Shown: in pieces, positions 7,850 to 19,244 of the stretch
Layout of the letters: each line of letters starts with the position of its first letter
Position numbering within the stretch: position 1 is the first letter of the stretch
NCBI RefSeq assembly: GCF_000768345.1
Contig: NZ_AVPS01000005.1
Span: 62,001 to 126,000, forward strand
Origin: Lysobacter concretionis Ko07 = DSM 16239
GTDB lineage: Bacteria > Pseudomonadota > Gammaproteobacteria > Xanthomonadales > Xanthomonadaceae
DNA length: 64,000 nucleotides
Direction of reading: 5' to 3'
Notes under the pieces: generated by a model
What the model was told of the DNA's origin: nothing
Database searches by the model: none
Seen by the model: the letters and a program-made list of their open reading frames with translations, nothing else
Made by a program: the position numbers and the translations under genes

Positions 7850-8746
7850 TCAGGACTGCGGGCAGACGCGGTTGCGGCCCCCCCGCTTGGCGCTGTACAG
7901 GGCGGCGTCGGCAGCGGCCATCAGGCCACCGCGGGTGGCGCATTCCGGCGACAGCGCGCCGATGCCGATGCTGATGGTGACCTGTCGCGGCTCATCGCCG
8001 AGCATGAATACGGTGTCGGCCACCGCCATGCGCAGGCGGTCGGCAAACCCATAGGCGGTGCTGACATCGCACTCCGGCAACAGGATTGCGAATTCCTCGC
8101 CGCCGATACGCGCGGCGAGATCTTCGTGGCGCACGTCTGCGCGTATCAGGGTGGCGATGCGTCGCAACACGGTGTCCCCGGCGATGTGCCCGTAGCGGTC
8201 GTTGACGGGCTTGAACAGGTCCACATCGACGATGCACAGCGTCAGCGGGCGACCGTGGCGCGTGGCGCGCGCGATCTCCTTGTCCAGCACTTCACTGAAG
8301 TGACGGCGGTTGTACAGATCGGTCAGCGCATCGTGGGTGGCGAGCTGGTAAAGCTCCTCGTGGTACTGCGCCTCCACGCTGCTGTGGCTGATGAACTTGA
8401 GAATGTTTTCGCCGACGGCGATGTGGTCGCCATCGGCCAGTTCCACCTCGCCGATGGGCCGGTTGTTGACCCGCGTGGTGTTGGTCGCATCCAGATCGCG
8501 CACCCGATAGGTATTGCCCTCCCGCCACACCTTGCATTGGGTGCGGGACACGCTCCGGTGCGCAAGGAAAAGATCGGCTTCCGGCGAGCGCCCGACCAGG
8601 ATCGGCGTGGTGTCGACGTCCGCGCGTTGGCCGACACCTTCGCCATGGATCACCACCACGCAAGCCGACCCGTCAACCGGCTGGCTCGGTCCGGGACTGG
8701 GCCGGGTCCGTTGGGTGATCTCGGGATTGTCGGGAACCGGGGCCAT
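7850..8746 (-). CDS. FHA-GGDEF diguanylate cyclase
   Basis: A 298-residue soluble protein. Residues about 25-115 form a forkhead-associated domain (LVGRSPEADLFLAHRSVSRT, then DLDATNTTRVNN), which in other proteins reads phosphothreonine. Residues about 130-298 form a GGDEF domain with intact GGEEF at 215-219 and an RHED at the position of the inhibitory I-site, five residues before it. It should therefore make cyclic di-GMP under product inhibition. In the FHA domain the usual SRxH is SRTQ. No membrane segment is seen. A kinase partner is not in the window. Confidence 0.9.
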   Translation of the reverse strand: MAPVPDNPEITQRTRPSPGPSQPVDGSACVVVIHGEGVGQRADVDTTPILVGRSPEADLFLAHRSVSRTQCKVWREGNTYRVRDLDATNTTRVNNRPIGEVELADGDHIAVGENILKFISHSSVEAQYHEELYQLATHDALTDLYNRRHFSEVLDKEIARATRHGRPLTLCIVDVDLFKPVNDRYGHIAGDTVLRRIATLIRADVRHEDLAARIGGEEFAILLPECDVSTAYGFADRLRMAVADTVFMLGDEPRQVTISIGIGALSPECATRGGLMAAADAALYSAKRGGRNRVCPQS

Positions 8747-8924
8747 CTGGCGAGTGTAGTCATAACTGTGATGGGGTTCCGTTTTCCGGTCTCCGTTACG
8801 GGGAGGTGTCCGATGGAAAGGGCCGCGGCATGTGGAACTTCATCCTCATCGCATGAATGCCCGCCGCGACCTGCGTGGGTACACTGACGGGCCGCAATCC
8901 TGCCTGGCCACGGCCCACGTCCGC

Positions 8925-9464
8925 ATGCGAAATCCCCTGCAAGATCAGTTGCTCAAGGCCGGTCTGGTCAAGAAGAGCAAGGTCGCCCAAGTGGTGCGTG
9001 AGCAGACGCGGCAGCGCCACGCCAAGACCCCTAAGGCACCGACGGACGAGCAGCTGGATGCACAGCGGCTGCTGGCCGAACGGGCGGAACGCGATCGCGC
9101 GCTGGCTGCGGAGCGCAACGCGCAGGCACGCATCAACGAGGAGCGTGCGCAGGTTCGCCAGATCGTCGAGGCGCACAAGGTCAAGCGCGAGGGCGAGATT
9201 GCCTACGGGTTCGACGACGGCGGCAAGATCCGCAACGTGCTGGTCAATGAACTGCTGCGGGCCCAGCTGGCCAAGGGCGTGCTGGTGATAGCGCGCCACG
9301 GCGATGGCTACGAACTGGTACCGCGTGCCGCAGCGGAAAAGATCCGCAGCCGCGATGCGACGGCCATCGTGCTCGACCACGGCGGCCCGGAAGCCTCCAG
9401 CGGCAACGCCGAGGACGACGAGTACTACCGGCAATTCCAGGTGCCCGACGACCTGATCTGGTAA
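8925..9464 (+). CDS. DUF2058 family protein
   Basis: A 179-residue conserved protein that opens with MRNPLQDQLLKAGLVKKSKV and continues with a long charged helix rich in Ala, Arg and Glu (about 25-95, likely coiled coil). It then has a compact C-terminal part, YGFDDGGKIRNVLVN to the end. This matches the E. coli YaiL family, whose function is not known to me. Start at 8925 is chosen because the family N-terminus begins there; 93 upstream in-frame bases are unlike the family. It converges on the transketolase gene with a six-base gap. Confidence 0.85.
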   Translation: MRNPLQDQLLKAGLVKKSKVAQVVREQTRQRHAKTPKAPTDEQLDAQRLLAERAERDRALAAERNAQARINEERAQVRQIVEAHKVKREGEIAYGFDDGGKIRNVLVNELLRAQLAKGVLVIARHGDGYELVPRAAAEKIRSRDATAIVLDHGGPEASSGNAEDDEYYRQFQVPDDLIW

Positions 9465-9470
9465 CCCCAA

Positions 9471-11519
9471 TCAGCGTTGCAGGGCCAGAGCGCGCTGGCA
9501 GACGTTGTCCACCGTGAAGCCGTAGTGTTCGGCGATGACCTTCGCCGGCGCGGAAGCACCAAAGCGCTCCACGCCCAGCACGTCGCCGCCATCGCCGACG
9601 TAGCGGCACCAGCCTTGCGGGCTGCCCGCCTCCACCGCCAGCCGCGCGTGTACGTCCGGCGGCAACACCGACTCGCGGTACACGCGTGGTTGCGCCTCGA
9701 ACAGATCCCAGCTCGGCATCGACACGCAGCGCACGGCAATGCCCTGCCCGCGCAAGCGGTCGGCCGCCTCGACAATCAACGCCACTTCCGAACCGCTGGC
9801 GATGAGGATCAACGCCGGCTTGCCGTCGGCTGCATCGCTCAGGACATAGGCACCTCGACGCAGTCCGTCGGCCGGGGCGAAGCGGCGGCGATCCAGCGTC
9901 GGCACGTCCTGCCGGCTCAGCACCAGCAACACCGGACGCGCACGGGTTTCCAGTGCGACCTGCCATGCCACGGCGGTCTCGTTGGCATCGGCCGGACGGA
10001 TCACGCTGAGCCCGGGAATCGCCCGCAGGCCGGCCAGCTGCTCGACCGGCTGGTGGGTCGGGCCGTCCTCGCCCAGCAGGATGCTGTCGTGGGTGAATAC
10101 GTGGATGACGTGCAGCCCCATCAGCGCCGCCAGCCGGATCGGTGGGCGCATGTAGTCGGAGAAAATCAGGAAGGTCGCGCCATACGGAATGACACCGCCG
10201 TGTGCGGCCATGCCGTTGGCGATCGCGCCCATCGCGTGTTCGCGCACGCCGAAATGCAGGTTGCGTCCGGCGTGGCTCCAGCCGCCGCCATCGGAGCCCT
10301 GCACGTCCTCGCCGGGAACCACGGGCGGGTTGAAGTCGCCCATGCCCTTGAGTGCGGTCTTGGTCGAGGGGTCCAGATCGGCCGAGCCGCCCGTCAGTGC
10401 GGGCAATTTCGGCGCGATCGCGTTCATGACCTTGCCGCCGGCCGCGCGGGTCGCCATCCCCTTGGCATCGGCCGGGAACGACGGGATATCCGCATCCCAA
10501 CCTGCCGGCAGTTCGGCGCGCAGGCGGCCCTGCAGTTCGGCGGCCAGATCGGGGAAGGCCAGCGCGTAGGCATCCATGCGGCGATGCCATGCGGCCTCGT
10601 CGCGCGCGCCGCGTTCAATCGCCTGGCGCATGTGCGCCGATGCGTCCTCGGGGATCAGGAAGGCCGGCTCGGTCGGCCAACCCAGGCGCTGCTTGGTCAG
10701 GCGCACCTCGTCCACGCCCAGCGGTGAGCCGTGCGCCTCGAAAGTGTCTTGCTTGTTCGGCGAGCCGAACCCGATATGCGTGCGGATGAGGACCAGCGAT
10801 GGCCGGCGGGTCTCGGCACGCGCGGCTTTGAGGGCGGTGTCGATCGCCTCGACGTCATTGCCGTCGGCGACGGACAGCGTGTGCCAGCCATAAGCGTCGA
10901 AGCGCGCGGCGCGGTCTTCGGTGAACGCGATGTCGGTACCGGCGGACAGGGTCACCCGGTTGTCGTCGTACAGGCAGATCAGCTTGCCCAGTTGCAGGTG
11001 CCCGGCCAGCGACGCTGCCTCGGAGGCGACGCCCTCCATCAGATCGCCGTCGCTGACGATGGCCCAGGTGTGGTGGTCGATGATCGCGTGGCCGGGCCGG
11101 TTGTAGCGTGCCGCCAGTTGCGCCTCGGCGATCGCCATGCCGACCGCGTTGCCGAAGCCCTGCCCCAGCGGCCCGGTGGTGACCTCCACGCCCGGCGTGT
11201 GTCCGCGCTCGGGATGCCCGGGCGCCTTGCTGCCCCACTGGCGGAAGTGCCGGATGTCATCCAGCGACAGCTCGTAACCGCTCAGGTGCAGCAGGCTGTA
11301 CAGCAACGCCGAGCCATGCCCGGCCGACAGCACGAAGCGGTCGCGATCAACCCACTCGGGATTGCGCGGGTTGGCCTTCAGCCAGCGGTTCCACAACACG
11401 TAGGCCATCGGCGCGGCACCCAACGGCAAACCGGGGTGCCCGCTGTCGGCCTGCTGCACCATGTCCACGGACAGGAAGCGCAGGGTGTTGATGCACAGCT
11501 GATCGAGTTGGGCGGACAT
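9471..11519 (-). CDS. tkt: Transketolase
   Basis: A thiamine-diphosphate enzyme moving two-carbon units between pentose, tetrose and hexose phosphates in the non-oxidative pentose phosphate pathway. The 682-residue length is normal. Seen: the ThDP signature SDGDLMEGV with flanking histidines, [19 protein letters not shown], the pyrimidine-domain motif [13 protein letters not shown] and [16 protein letters not shown]. It is the last gene of the minus-strand sugar-phosphate cluster, nine bases after pgm. Confidence 0.97.
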   Translation of the reverse strand: MSAQLDQLCINTLRFLSVDMVQQADSGHPGLPLGAAPMAYVLWNRWLKANPRNPEWVDRDRFVLSAGHGSALLYSLLHLSGYELSLDDIRHFRQWGSKAPGHPERGHTPGVEVTTGPLGQGFGNAVGMAIAEAQLAARYNRPGHAIIDHHTWAIVSDGDLMEGVASEAASLAGHLQLGKLICLYDDNRVTLSAGTDIAFTEDRAARFDAYGWHTLSVADGNDVEAIDTALKAARAETRRPSLVLIRTHIGFGSPNKQDTFEAHGSPLGVDEVRLTKQRLGWPTEPAFLIPEDASAHMRQAIERGARDEAAWHRRMDAYALAFPDLAAELQGRLRAELPAGWDADIPSFPADAKGMATRAAGGKVMNAIAPKLPALTGGSADLDPSTKTALKGMGDFNPPVVPGEDVQGSDGGGWSHAGRNLHFGVREHAMGAIANGMAAHGGVIPYGATFLIFSDYMRPPIRLAALMGLHVIHVFTHDSILLGEDGPTHQPVEQLAGLRAIPGLSVIRPADANETAVAWQVALETRARPVLLVLSRQDVPTLDRRRFAPADGLRRGAYVLSDAADGKPALILIASGSEVALIVEAADRLRGQGIAVRCVSMPSWDLFEAQPRVYRESVLPPDVHARLAVEAGSPQGWCRYVGDGGDVLGVERFGASAPAKVIAEHYGFTVDNVCQRALALQR

Positions 11520-11528
11520 GACGACTCC

Positions 11529-13202
11529 TCACGGGACGGCCCCCACAGGAACGGACCCCGCACCTGCCAGCGCGACATCCACGATGGACTGGGCTTCCTG
11601 GAGGAGGCGGTGCAGGTGGGCCTCGTCGCGGAAGCTCTCCGCGTAGATCTTGTAGATGTCCTCGGTGCCCGATGGCCTTGCGGCAAACCAGCCGCTTTTC
11701 GCGGTGACCTTGATGCCGCCGATCGGCGCGTCATTGCCGGGCGCCTTGTCGAGCACGCTCTCCATAGACTCCCCCGCCAGTTGCGTCTGCGTGATCTGGG
11801 CCGGTGACAGTCGCGCCAACGCCTGCTTCTGCGGCTTGCTGGCCGGCGCTTCGACGCGATCAGACCACGCCTCGCCGTAGCGTTCGCACAACTGCTGGTA
11901 CGCGACGCCGGGGTCGTGACCGCTGCGGGCGGTGATCTCGGCCGCCAGCAGCGACGGCGCGATGCCGTCCTTGTCGGTCGTCCAGACCCCGCCATCACGG
12001 CGCAGGAACGCCGCGCCGGCGCTTTCCTCGCCGCCAAACCCCAGCGAGCCGTCGAACAGGCCATCGACGAACCACTTGAACCCGACCGGCACCTCGCACA
12101 ACGGCCGCCCGAGGCCGGCAGCGACGCGGTCGATCATCGCGCTGCTGACCACGGTCTTGCCGATCGCGGCCTGCGCGCTCCATTGCGGGCGATGCCGGAA
12201 CAGGTAGTCGATCGCGACACTGAGGTAGTGGTTGGTTGGCAGCAGGCCGGCGCTGGGGGTGACGATGCCGTGGCGGTCGTGGTCGGTGTCGCAGGCAAAC
12301 GCGATGTCGTAGCGGTCCTTCATGCCGATCAGGCGCCGCATCGCGTAGCTCGACGAGGGATCCATGCGGATCCGGCCGTCCCAGTCCAGGGTCATGAAAC
12401 CGAACTGCGGATCGACCTGTTCGCTGACGACATCCAGATCGATTCTGTAGTGCTCGGCGATACGCGCCCAGTAATGCACACCGGCCCCGCCCAGCGGATC
12501 GACCCCCAGGCGCAGGCCGGCGCTGCGGATCAGGTCGAAGTCGATCACGTTGCCGAGGTCGGCGACGTAGGCAGTGAGGTAGTCGTGGTCGCGGGCGGAT
12601 TTTGCCCCGCCATCTGTTGCGACCCGACGTACGTCCTTCAGGCCGCTGGCCAGCAACCGGTTGGCGCGGTCCTGCACCCAGCCCGTGACGCCGGTATCGG
12701 CCGGGCCGCCGTTGGGCGGGTTGTATTTGAACCCGCCATCGGCCGGCGGGTTGTGGGACGGCGTGATCACGATGCCGTCGGCCAGCCCGCTTGTGCGTCC
12801 GCGGTTGTGGCACAGGATCGCGTGCGAGATGGCCGGTGTCGGTGTGTATTCACCGCCCTGCGAGCGCCGGACATCCACGCCGTTGGCGGCCAGCACCTCA
12901 AATGCGGTCTCCTGTGCCGGTGCCGACAACGCATGCGTATCGATGCCGATGAACAGGGGACCATCGATGCCCTGCCCGCTGCGGTAGGTGCAGATCGCCT
13001 GGGTGATGGCGAGGATGTGGTCCTCGTTGAAACTGCCGTCGAGCGAGGAGCCGCGGTGCCCGGACGTGCCGAACGAGACCCGCTGCGCGGGATCCTGCGG
13101 GTCGGGCTTCGTCTGCGAGTAGGCATCCAGCAGCCTGCCGATGTCCACCAGGTCGCCGGCTTGTGCCGGCATCCCCGCGCGCGGATCGATCCGTGTGCTC
13201 AT
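11529..13202 (-). CDS. pgm: Phosphoglucomutase (alpha-D-glucose phosphate-specific)
   Basis: Interconverts glucose 1-phosphate and glucose 6-phosphate. The 557-residue protein has the phosphohexomutase segment [17 protein letters not shown] and [20 protein letters not shown] (the phosphoserine should lie in this second segment), metal loop CDTDHDRHG and sugar-binding [12 protein letters not shown]. Its start overlaps the pgi stop (ATGA). The product feeds GalU, encoded at 52.8-53.7 kb, for UDP-glucose synthesis. Confidence 0.95.
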   Translation of the reverse strand: MSTRIDPRAGMPAQAGDLVDIGRLLDAYSQTKPDPQDPAQRVSFGTSGHRGSSLDGSFNEDHILAITQAICTYRSGQGIDGPLFIGIDTHALSAPAQETAFEVLAANGVDVRRSQGGEYTPTPAISHAILCHNRGRTSGLADGIVITPSHNPPADGGFKYNPPNGGPADTGVTGWVQDRANRLLASGLKDVRRVATDGGAKSARDHDYLTAYVADLGNVIDFDLIRSAGLRLGVDPLGGAGVHYWARIAEHYRIDLDVVSEQVDPQFGFMTLDWDGRIRMDPSSSYAMRRLIGMKDRYDIAFACDTDHDRHGIVTPSAGLLPTNHYLSVAIDYLFRHRPQWSAQAAIGKTVVSSAMIDRVAAGLGRPLCEVPVGFKWFVDGLFDGSLGFGGEESAGAAFLRRDGGVWTTDKDGIAPSLLAAEITARSGHDPGVAYQQLCERYGEAWSDRVEAPASKPQKQALARLSPAQITQTQLAGESMESVLDKAPGNDAPIGGIKVTAKSGWFAARPSGTEDIYKIYAESFRDEAHLHRLLQEAQSIVDVALAGAGSVPVGAVP

Positions 13203-14896
13203 CGGCGCGGCGTCCTGGTCTTGCGGTAGCGGCGGATCAGGGTATTGGTGGAACTGTCGTGGGCGAGGTCCGGCTCGTTCGCGCCGGTCAGTTCGTTCGC
13301 GGTCCTGATCGCCAGCTGCTTGCCCAGTTCGACACCCCACTGGTCGAAGGAATCGATGTTCCAGACCGTTCCCTGCACGAACACGCTGTGCTCGTACAGC
13401 GCGACCAGCGCTCCCAATGCGTGCGGCGTGAGGCGCTCGGCAAGGATCGTGTTGCTGGGCCGGTTGCCTTCGAACAGACGGTGCGGCACCAGACGCGCCG
13501 GCGTTCCTTCCGCCTCGACCTGGGCGACGGTCTTGCCGAATGCCAGCGCCTCGCTTTGGGCGAACAGGTTGGCCATCAGCAGGTCGTGCTGGTCGGCGGC
13601 TTCATCCGCGCCGTCGCCACGCACCGGCAACGGATTGAGCGGCTGGCAGAAGCCGATGAAATCGCAGGGCACCAGCCGCGTGCCCTGGTGGATCAGCTGG
13701 TAGAACGAGTGTTGGCCGTTGGTGCCCGGCTCGCCCCAGTAGATCGGGCCGGTCTGGTAATCCACCGGTTTGCCGTCGCCGGTGACGTGTTTGCCATTGC
13801 TCTCCATCGTCAGCTGCTGCAGGTAGGCGGGAAAGCGCGTGAGGTATTGCGCGTACGGCAGCACCGCGACCGTGTCCGCGCCGAGGAAGTTGTTGTTCCA
13901 GATCGCCAGCAGGCCCATCAGTACCGGCAGGTTGCGTTCCAGCGGCGCACTGCGGAAGTGCTCGTCCATGGCATGGAAGCCGGCCAGCATCGCGTGGAAA
14001 TGTTCCGCGCCGATCGCCAGCATCGTTGACAGGCCGATCGCCGAATCCATCGAGTAGCGCCCACCGACCCAGTCCCAGAACCCGAACATGTTCGCGGTGT
14101 CGATGCCGAACTTCGCCACGCCTTCAGCGTTGGTGGACACCGCGACAAAGTGCCGGGCAATGGCGGCCTCATCGCCCAGCGACTGCAGACACCACGCCCG
14201 CGCGGCATGGGCGTTGGTCAGGGTCTCCAGCGTGGTGAAGGTCTTGGAGCAGACCACGAACAGGGTCTCGGCAGGGTCCAGTCTCCGCGTGGTCTCGATA
14301 AAGTCGGTGCCATCGATGTTGGAAACGAACCGGACATCAATGTCGCGCTGGCTGTAATCACGCAGCGCCTCGTAGGCCATCACGGGGCCGAGGTCCGAAC
14401 CGCCGATACCGATGTTGACGACGTGCCGGATCGCCTTGCCGCTGTGTCCTTTCCACTCGCCGCTGCGGACCTGGTCGGTAAAGGCGGCCATGCGGTCCAG
14501 CACCGCATGCACGTCGGGGACAACGTTATGGCCATCGACGTTCATCCTGCTTCCAGCGGGTGCGCGCAAGGCGACGTGCAATGCGGCGCGCTGCTCGGTG
14601 GCGTTGACTTTCTCGCCGTTGAACATCGCATCGCGGCGCTCGCGCAGGCCGCAGGCCTTCGCCAGGTCGAACAACAGCCGCAGGGTTTCGTCGTCGATCC
14701 GGTTCTTGGAGAAATCCAGATACAGGCCGGCGGCCTCGGCTGTCATACGCTCGCCACGCCGCGCATCTTCGGCAAACAGCTCGCGCAGGTGGCGGGGTTT
14801 CATCGCGACCAGATGTTGTTGCAGCGCCAGCCATTGCGGGCGCGTGGTGAGCCTGGCGGTCGGAGCCGATTGATCCGGAGCGAGTTGATCCGCCAT
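13199..14896 (-). CDS. pgi: Glucose-6-phosphate isomerase
   Basis: Interconverts glucose 6-phosphate and fructose 6-phosphate. The 565-residue protein is of the E. coli-like type: [30 protein letters not shown] and [18 protein letters not shown] are visible. The ATG at 14896 shares one base with the tal stop (TGATG), so the two are translationally coupled. Some bacteria carry a fused transaldolase/phosphoglucose isomerase; here they are two proteins in the same order. Confidence 0.97.
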   Translation of the reverse strand: MADQLAPDQSAPTARLTTRPQWLALQQHLVAMKPRHLRELFAEDARRGERMTAEAAGLYLDFSKNRIDDETLRLLFDLAKACGLRERRDAMFNGEKVNATEQRAALHVALRAPAGSRMNVDGHNVVPDVHAVLDRMAAFTDQVRSGEWKGHSGKAIRHVVNIGIGGSDLGPVMAYEALRDYSQRDIDVRFVSNIDGTDFIETTRRLDPAETLFVVCSKTFTTLETLTNAHAARAWCLQSLGDEAAIARHFVAVSTNAEGVAKFGIDTANMFGFWDWVGGRYSMDSAIGLSTMLAIGAEHFHAMLAGFHAMDEHFRSAPLERNLPVLMGLLAIWNNNFLGADTVAVLPYAQYLTRFPAYLQQLTMESNGKHVTGDGKPVDYQTGPIYWGEPGTNGQHSFYQLIHQGTRLVPCDFIGFCQPLNPLPVRGDGADEAADQHDLLMANLFAQSEALAFGKTVAQVEAEGTPARLVPHRLFEGNRPSNTILAERLTPHALGALVALYEHSVFVQGTVWNIDSFDQWGVELGKQLAIRTANELTGANEPDLAHDSSTNTLIRRYRKTRTPRR

Positions 14897-15987
14897 CACG
14901 CTTCGCCCGCTCCGGCCAGTGCCTCGCCGCGGGAGGCGATGGTGTGCAGCAGTTCCTGCCACGAAGTGACGAAGGCCTTCGCGCCATCGACCTGCAACTG
15001 CGTCGCCAAGGCTGCGAGGTCGATGCCGGCCTGCACGAACTTCGCCAGCACCGCCTCGGCGTCGCCACCGTCCTCGGCCATCGGCCCGCGCAGGACGCCG
15101 TGGTCGACAAACGCGTACAGGGTTTTCACGGGGATGGTGTCGATCGTGTCCGGCGCCGCCAGCGCTTCGACATACAGCGTGTCGGAGGCGTCCGGGTCCT
15201 TGGTGCCGGTGCTCGCCCACAGCAGGCGCTGCGGCAATGCGCCCTGCGCGGCGAGTCCGCGCCAGCGTTCGGAAGCCAGCATTTCGCGGTACGCGCGATA
15301 GGTGCGCCGGGCCACGGCGATGCCGAGCGTGTTGTGCAGGTCGGCCGGCACCTTGTCCGCCACGGCCCGGTCCCAGCGACTGACGAACAGCGATGCGACC
15401 GATGCCACCTGCGGCGACAGCCCGGCGGCGATGCGGCGCTCGATGCCGCGCATGTAGGCGTCGGCGACCGCGCGGTACTGCTCGGTCGAGAACAGCAGGG
15501 TCACGTTGATCGGCACCCCGTCGAAGATCGACTCCTCGATGGCCGGAACGCCTTCGGGCGTACCGGGAATCTTGACGTACAGGTTGGGCCGGTCTGCCTG
15601 GTCAAAGATCTGCCGCGCCGCGGCAATGCTGCCGGCGGTGTCGGCGGCCAGCAGCGGCGAGACTTCCATCGACACCCAGCCATCCACGCCATCGGTGGCG
15701 ACGAACACGGGATGGAACAGGTCGGCGGCGCGGCGCAGGTCTTCCAGCGCGAGCTCCATGAACAAGCTTTCGCCCGACTGCCCGGCCCGCGTCTTGGCGC
15801 GGATGCCGTCGTCGTAGGTATCGCCGTGGCCGATGGCCTCGTTGAAGATGCTCGGGTTGGAAGTCAGACCGGTGATCGAAAAATCCCGGATGTACCCGGC
15901 CAGCGTGCCGTCGTCGAGCATCGCGCGGGAGATGTTGTCCAGCCAGAGGCTCTGGCCGAGGTCGTGAAGCTGCTTTGTCGTGCTCAT
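14896..15987 (-). CDS. tal: Transaldolase, long (type 2) form
   Basis: Transfers dihydroxyacetone units between sedoheptulose 7-phosphate and glyceraldehyde 3-phosphate. The 363-residue protein is longer than the 317-residue E. coli type and starts [18 protein letters not shown]. The Schiff-base Lys is in [19 protein letters not shown]. Start at 15987 is fixed by a GGAGGA ribosome-binding site seven bases upstream. It is the second gene of the zwf-tal-pgi-pgm-tkt run, with a 100-base gap after zwf. Confidence 0.95.
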   Translation of the reverse strand: MSTTKQLHDLGQSLWLDNISRAMLDDGTLAGYIRDFSITGLTSNPSIFNEAIGHGDTYDDGIRAKTRAGQSGESLFMELALEDLRRAADLFHPVFVATDGVDGWVSMEVSPLLAADTAGSIAAARQIFDQADRPNLYVKIPGTPEGVPAIEESIFDGVPINVTLLFSTEQYRAVADAYMRGIERRIAAGLSPQVASVASLFVSRWDRAVADKVPADLHNTLGIAVARRTYRAYREMLASERWRGLAAQGALPQRLLWASTGTKDPDASDTLYVEALAAPDTIDTIPVKTLYAFVDHGVLRGPMAEDGGDAEAVLAKFVQAGIDLAALATQLQVDGAKAFVTSWQELLHTIASRGEALAGAGEA

Positions 15988-16087
15988 GTGTCCTCCGGGG
16001 TGCTCCGTCAGGACCAATGGTAGAGGCTCGCCGTGGCGGCGGGTGCGGATTGAGGTGCCGGCTGAACAGGTTCGACGGGTCCGCGCG

Positions 16088-17494
16088 TCAGCATGGATGA
16101 CTGGTTTCGGGCACGGGGTCGTGCCATCCCTCGCTGCCGCTCACGAGGTTTGCCGCGGCCGGAGGACCCCAGCTGCCGGGCTCATAGATCGTGATGGGTG
16201 CTACGTGACCGGCATGCGAACCTGCCAGCGCCGGCTCGACCACGCGCCAGGCTTCCTCCACGGAATCGTCGCGGGTGAACAGTGAAGTGTCACCGCGGAT
16301 CGCATCGCCAAGCAGCTGCTCATACGGCGACTTGCCGCCGTCCGGGCTGCTGCGTGCGATCAGCTCGACCCGCTCGCCCTGCATCTTCTCGCCGACCTTC
16401 TTGACCCGCGCGCCGGCGGAGATCACCACCTCGGGGCTGAGGCGGAAGCGGAAATAGTTCGACTTCGCCGCCGAAATATCGTCGAAGATCGACAGCGCCG
16501 GGCGCTTGAGATCGACCACGACCTGGGTGCTGGTGATCGGCAGGCGCTTCCCGGCGCGGATGTAGAACGGCACGCCGGCCCAGCGCCAGGTGTCGATATG
16601 CAGGCGCAGGGCGGCGAAAGTCTCGACCTGCGAGTCGGCGGCGACGCCCGGCTCATCGCGGTATCCGCGGAACTGCCCGCGCACGACGTGCTTCACGTCG
16701 AGCGGCCGGATGGCGCGGAACAGGCGCAGCTTCTCGGCGCGCAGGGAGTCAGGATCACTGCCGGCCGGTGCATCCATCGCCAGCAAGGCGATGACCTGCA
16801 GCAGGTGGTTCTGCACCACGTCGCGGATCGCGCCGACTTCCTCGTAGAAGCTGCCACGGCCCTGCACGCCGAAGCTCTCGGCCATGGTGATCTGCACGCT
16901 GGCGACGTAGGTGCGGTTCCAGACCGGCTCCAGGAAGGTGTTGGCGAAGCGGAAATACAGCAGGTTGCGTACCGCTTCCTTGCCCAGGTAGTGGTCGATG
17001 CGGAACACCGCGGATTCGGGAAACACCTGGTGCAGTTCGCGGTTCAGTGCCTGCGCGGAAGCCAGGTCGCGACCGAACGGCTTTTCGACGATCACCCTCG
17101 CGCCGTCGTTGCAGCCCGCGGCCGCCAGCCCCTGCACCACCGTGCCGAACATGCTGGGCGGAATCGCCAGGTAATGGATCGGCCGCGATGCGCCGTCCAG
17201 GCCCTGTTTCAAGCGCTCGTAGGTGGCAGGGTCGTTGTAGTCGCCGTCGATGTACTGCAGTTGCGCCGACAAGCGGGCGAATGCGTCCGCATCCACGCCG
17301 CCGTTGTCGCGCAGGCTGTCGTGGGCGCGCTCGCGCAACCGGTCCAGCGACCAGCCGCCGCGCGACATCCCGATCAACGGCATGTCGAGCTCACCGCGTT
17401 TGATCATCCCCTGCAGCGCCGGAAAGATCTTCTTGTAGGCCAGGTCTCCGGTCGCACCGAAGAACACGAAAGCGTCTGAACTCGGTATCGCCAT
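16088..17494 (-). CDS. zwf: Glucose-6-phosphate 1-dehydrogenase
   Basis: First step of the oxidative pentose phosphate pathway: glucose 6-phosphate to 6-phosphogluconolactone with reduction of NADP+ or NAD+. The 468-residue protein has the coenzyme motif [16 protein letters not shown] and the substrate/active-site motif [19 protein letters not shown]. The downstream enzymes Pgl and Gnd are encoded on the other strand at 3.8-5.5 kb. A GGAG ribosome-binding site precedes the ATG. No HexR-type operator was recognised upstream. Confidence 0.97.
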   Translation of the reverse strand: MAIPSSDAFVFFGATGDLAYKKIFPALQGMIKRGELDMPLIGMSRGGWSLDRLRERAHDSLRDNGGVDADAFARLSAQLQYIDGDYNDPATYERLKQGLDGASRPIHYLAIPPSMFGTVVQGLAAAGCNDGARVIVEKPFGRDLASAQALNRELHQVFPESAVFRIDHYLGKEAVRNLLYFRFANTFLEPVWNRTYVASVQITMAESFGVQGRGSFYEEVGAIRDVVQNHLLQVIALLAMDAPAGSDPDSLRAEKLRLFRAIRPLDVKHVVRGQFRGYRDEPGVAADSQVETFAALRLHIDTWRWAGVPFYIRAGKRLPITSTQVVVDLKRPALSIFDDISAAKSNYFRFRLSPEVVISAGARVKKVGEKMQGERVELIARSSPDGGKSPYEQLLGDAIRGDTSLFTRDDSVEEAWRVVEPALAGSHAGHVAPITIYEPGSWGPPAAANLVSGSEGWHDPVPETSHPC

Positions 17495-17579
17495 CTCGGC
17501 TCATCTCCGGCCATCAGGGTGCCCGACAGTGTGCCGGCGGACGCGTGATGAAACCGACGAAGGGGCTGCGCGGTGACCA

Positions 17580-19244
17580 TCAGGCTCCCGCCGGTCCGGT
17601 GCAGTCGGCGAACAGATCCTGCCGCGGGTCGTAGACATCCGTCCGGACCTGCATCAATCCCAGTACCGAACTGAACAGATTGTCGTGGCTGGCCGGCCTG
17701 GCACTTTGCTGCCGCATGCAGCGAAGATCGATGCCGCGGTCGGCCACCAGCCCGGGTGACAGCCACATCACCATCGGCACCTTGAGCTGGGTCGCCGGGG
17801 CAATCTGATACGGCACACCATGCAGGTAGAGGTTGTGCTCGCCCAGCGACTCGCCGTGGTCGGACAGGTAGATCATCGCGGTATCGCGCCCGGTATCGCT
17901 GGCCAACTGGTCGATGACCCCGGCGAGAAAGTGATCCGTGTATGTGATCGCGTTGTCGTAGGCATTGACGATCTCGTCCTGGCTGCACTTGCCCAGTTGC
18001 GGCGTTTCGCAGGTCGGAGTGAATTGTCGGAACTGCGCCGGATAGCGGCGGTAATAGCTGGGGCCGTGATTGCCGAGCTGGTGCAGCACCACGACCTGAT
18101 CGCGGTCGTTCAGATCGATTTTCTGCTGCAGTCCGTGCAGCAGCACATTATCCAGGCAACCCTCGCCATCGCAGAGTTCCGGCACGCGGGCGTCGGCCAC
18201 CGACTCGAACGACAAGCCCTCGCAGACCCCCTTGCATCCACCCTGGTTGTCGCGCCAGAACGTCGCGATGCCGGCGTGGTCGAGGACGTTGAGCAGCGAC
18301 TGGGAGTGCTTGATCGCCTGCTTGTCGTAACTGTGCCGGCCTTGCGCGGAGAACATGCACGGCAGCGACACCTCGGTACTGGAACCGCAGGCGGTCACAT
18401 CGGGGAAGTTCAGCACGTCCCGTCGGGCCAGCTCCGGCGTGGTCTGGCGCGAATACCCGTTGAGCCCCCAGTTCTGCGCCCGCACGGTCTCGCCCACGAC
18501 GATGACCAGCAGTCGCGGTTTGCCTGCATTGCGGCCCACCACCTGCGCATCGGCGCCTACCGGTAACCGTGCCTGACTCGCACCCTTGCCGTCGGCGCCC
18601 GCCACACGGGCCAGCGAGGCCAGGTAATTGCCCGGCGTGATCAGATGCCGGATCTCGGTGTGGTTGCGCATCAGCGACGAGATGTCCTGGAACGAGACCA
18701 GCAACGCGCCGACCGTCACCACGGCCGCCACCAGCATCGTCGCCAATCTGCGCAGCAACGCCCGCCCCGGCGTCAAGCACTGCAAGCGTACCCGCCACAC
18801 CAGCGCGATCGGAATGGCCGCATACAGCACCACCGGAAGCACCAGGCCGCGCGTGAGCAGCTCCGCCGATTCCCGGGCATCGGTGTGCAGCACATTGCGG
18901 ATCATGTCCGGATCCAGATACACCGTGTACTGGTTCATGTAGTACACCGCGAATGCGGTGACCAGCAGCAGCACGGTCAACAACGGCTTGGCCGTCCAGC
19001 GATTGAGCACCGTGCACAACAGCAGCAGGTTCAAGCCGGTCATGGCGACGAACAGCGAAATCGCCGTCCTCCATCCCGCTGCCGCCTGCAATCCGCCGGT
19101 CTCGGCGTAGGCGTGCCAGAACGCCCCGTTGCAGGCCATGGAAAAGAACACGCTGACCAACAGGGCAAGCATCTCCACGCTGATCTGTGGCCGCGACGCG
19201 GGCCAGGCACGCACCCGCGTCAGCGGCAGGCTGACCGCGCTCAT
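17580..19244 (-). CDS. Lipid A phosphoethanolamine transferase, EptA family
   Basis: A 554-residue inner-membrane enzyme with five N-terminal hydrophobic segments (to about residue 190) and a periplasmic alkaline-phosphatase-type domain. Seen are VIVVGETVRAQNWGLNGY, the nucleophile region ACGSSTEVSLPCMFS with its conserved Thr, and metal-binding YLSDHGESLGEHNLYLHG. The family moves phosphoethanolamine from phosphatidylethanolamine to lipid A phosphates, lowering negative charge and polymyxin sensitivity. Start at 19244 overlaps the upstream PAP2 stop (ATGA). The divergent two-component genes are likely regulators, as with ColRS/PmrAB-type systems in related bacteria (inference). Confidence 0.92.
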   Translation of the reverse strand: MSAVSLPLTRVRAWPASRPQISVEMLALLVSVFFSMACNGAFWHAYAETGGLQAAAGWRTAISLFVAMTGLNLLLLCTVLNRWTAKPLLTVLLLVTAFAVYYMNQYTVYLDPDMIRNVLHTDARESAELLTRGLVLPVVLYAAIPIALVWRVRLQCLTPGRALLRRLATMLVAAVVTVGALLVSFQDISSLMRNHTEIRHLITPGNYLASLARVAGADGKGASQARLPVGADAQVVGRNAGKPRLLVIVVGETVRAQNWGLNGYSRQTTPELARRDVLNFPDVTACGSSTEVSLPCMFSAQGRHSYDKQAIKHSQSLLNVLDHAGIATFWRDNQGGCKGVCEGLSFESVADARVPELCDGEGCLDNVLLHGLQQKIDLNDRDQVVVLHQLGNHGPSYYRRYPAQFRQFTPTCETPQLGKCSQDEIVNAYDNAITYTDHFLAGVIDQLASDTGRDTAMIYLSDHGESLGEHNLYLHGVPYQIAPATQLKVPMVMWLSPGLVADRGIDLRCMRQQSARPASHDNLFSSVLGLMQVRTDVYDPRQDLFADCTGPAGA

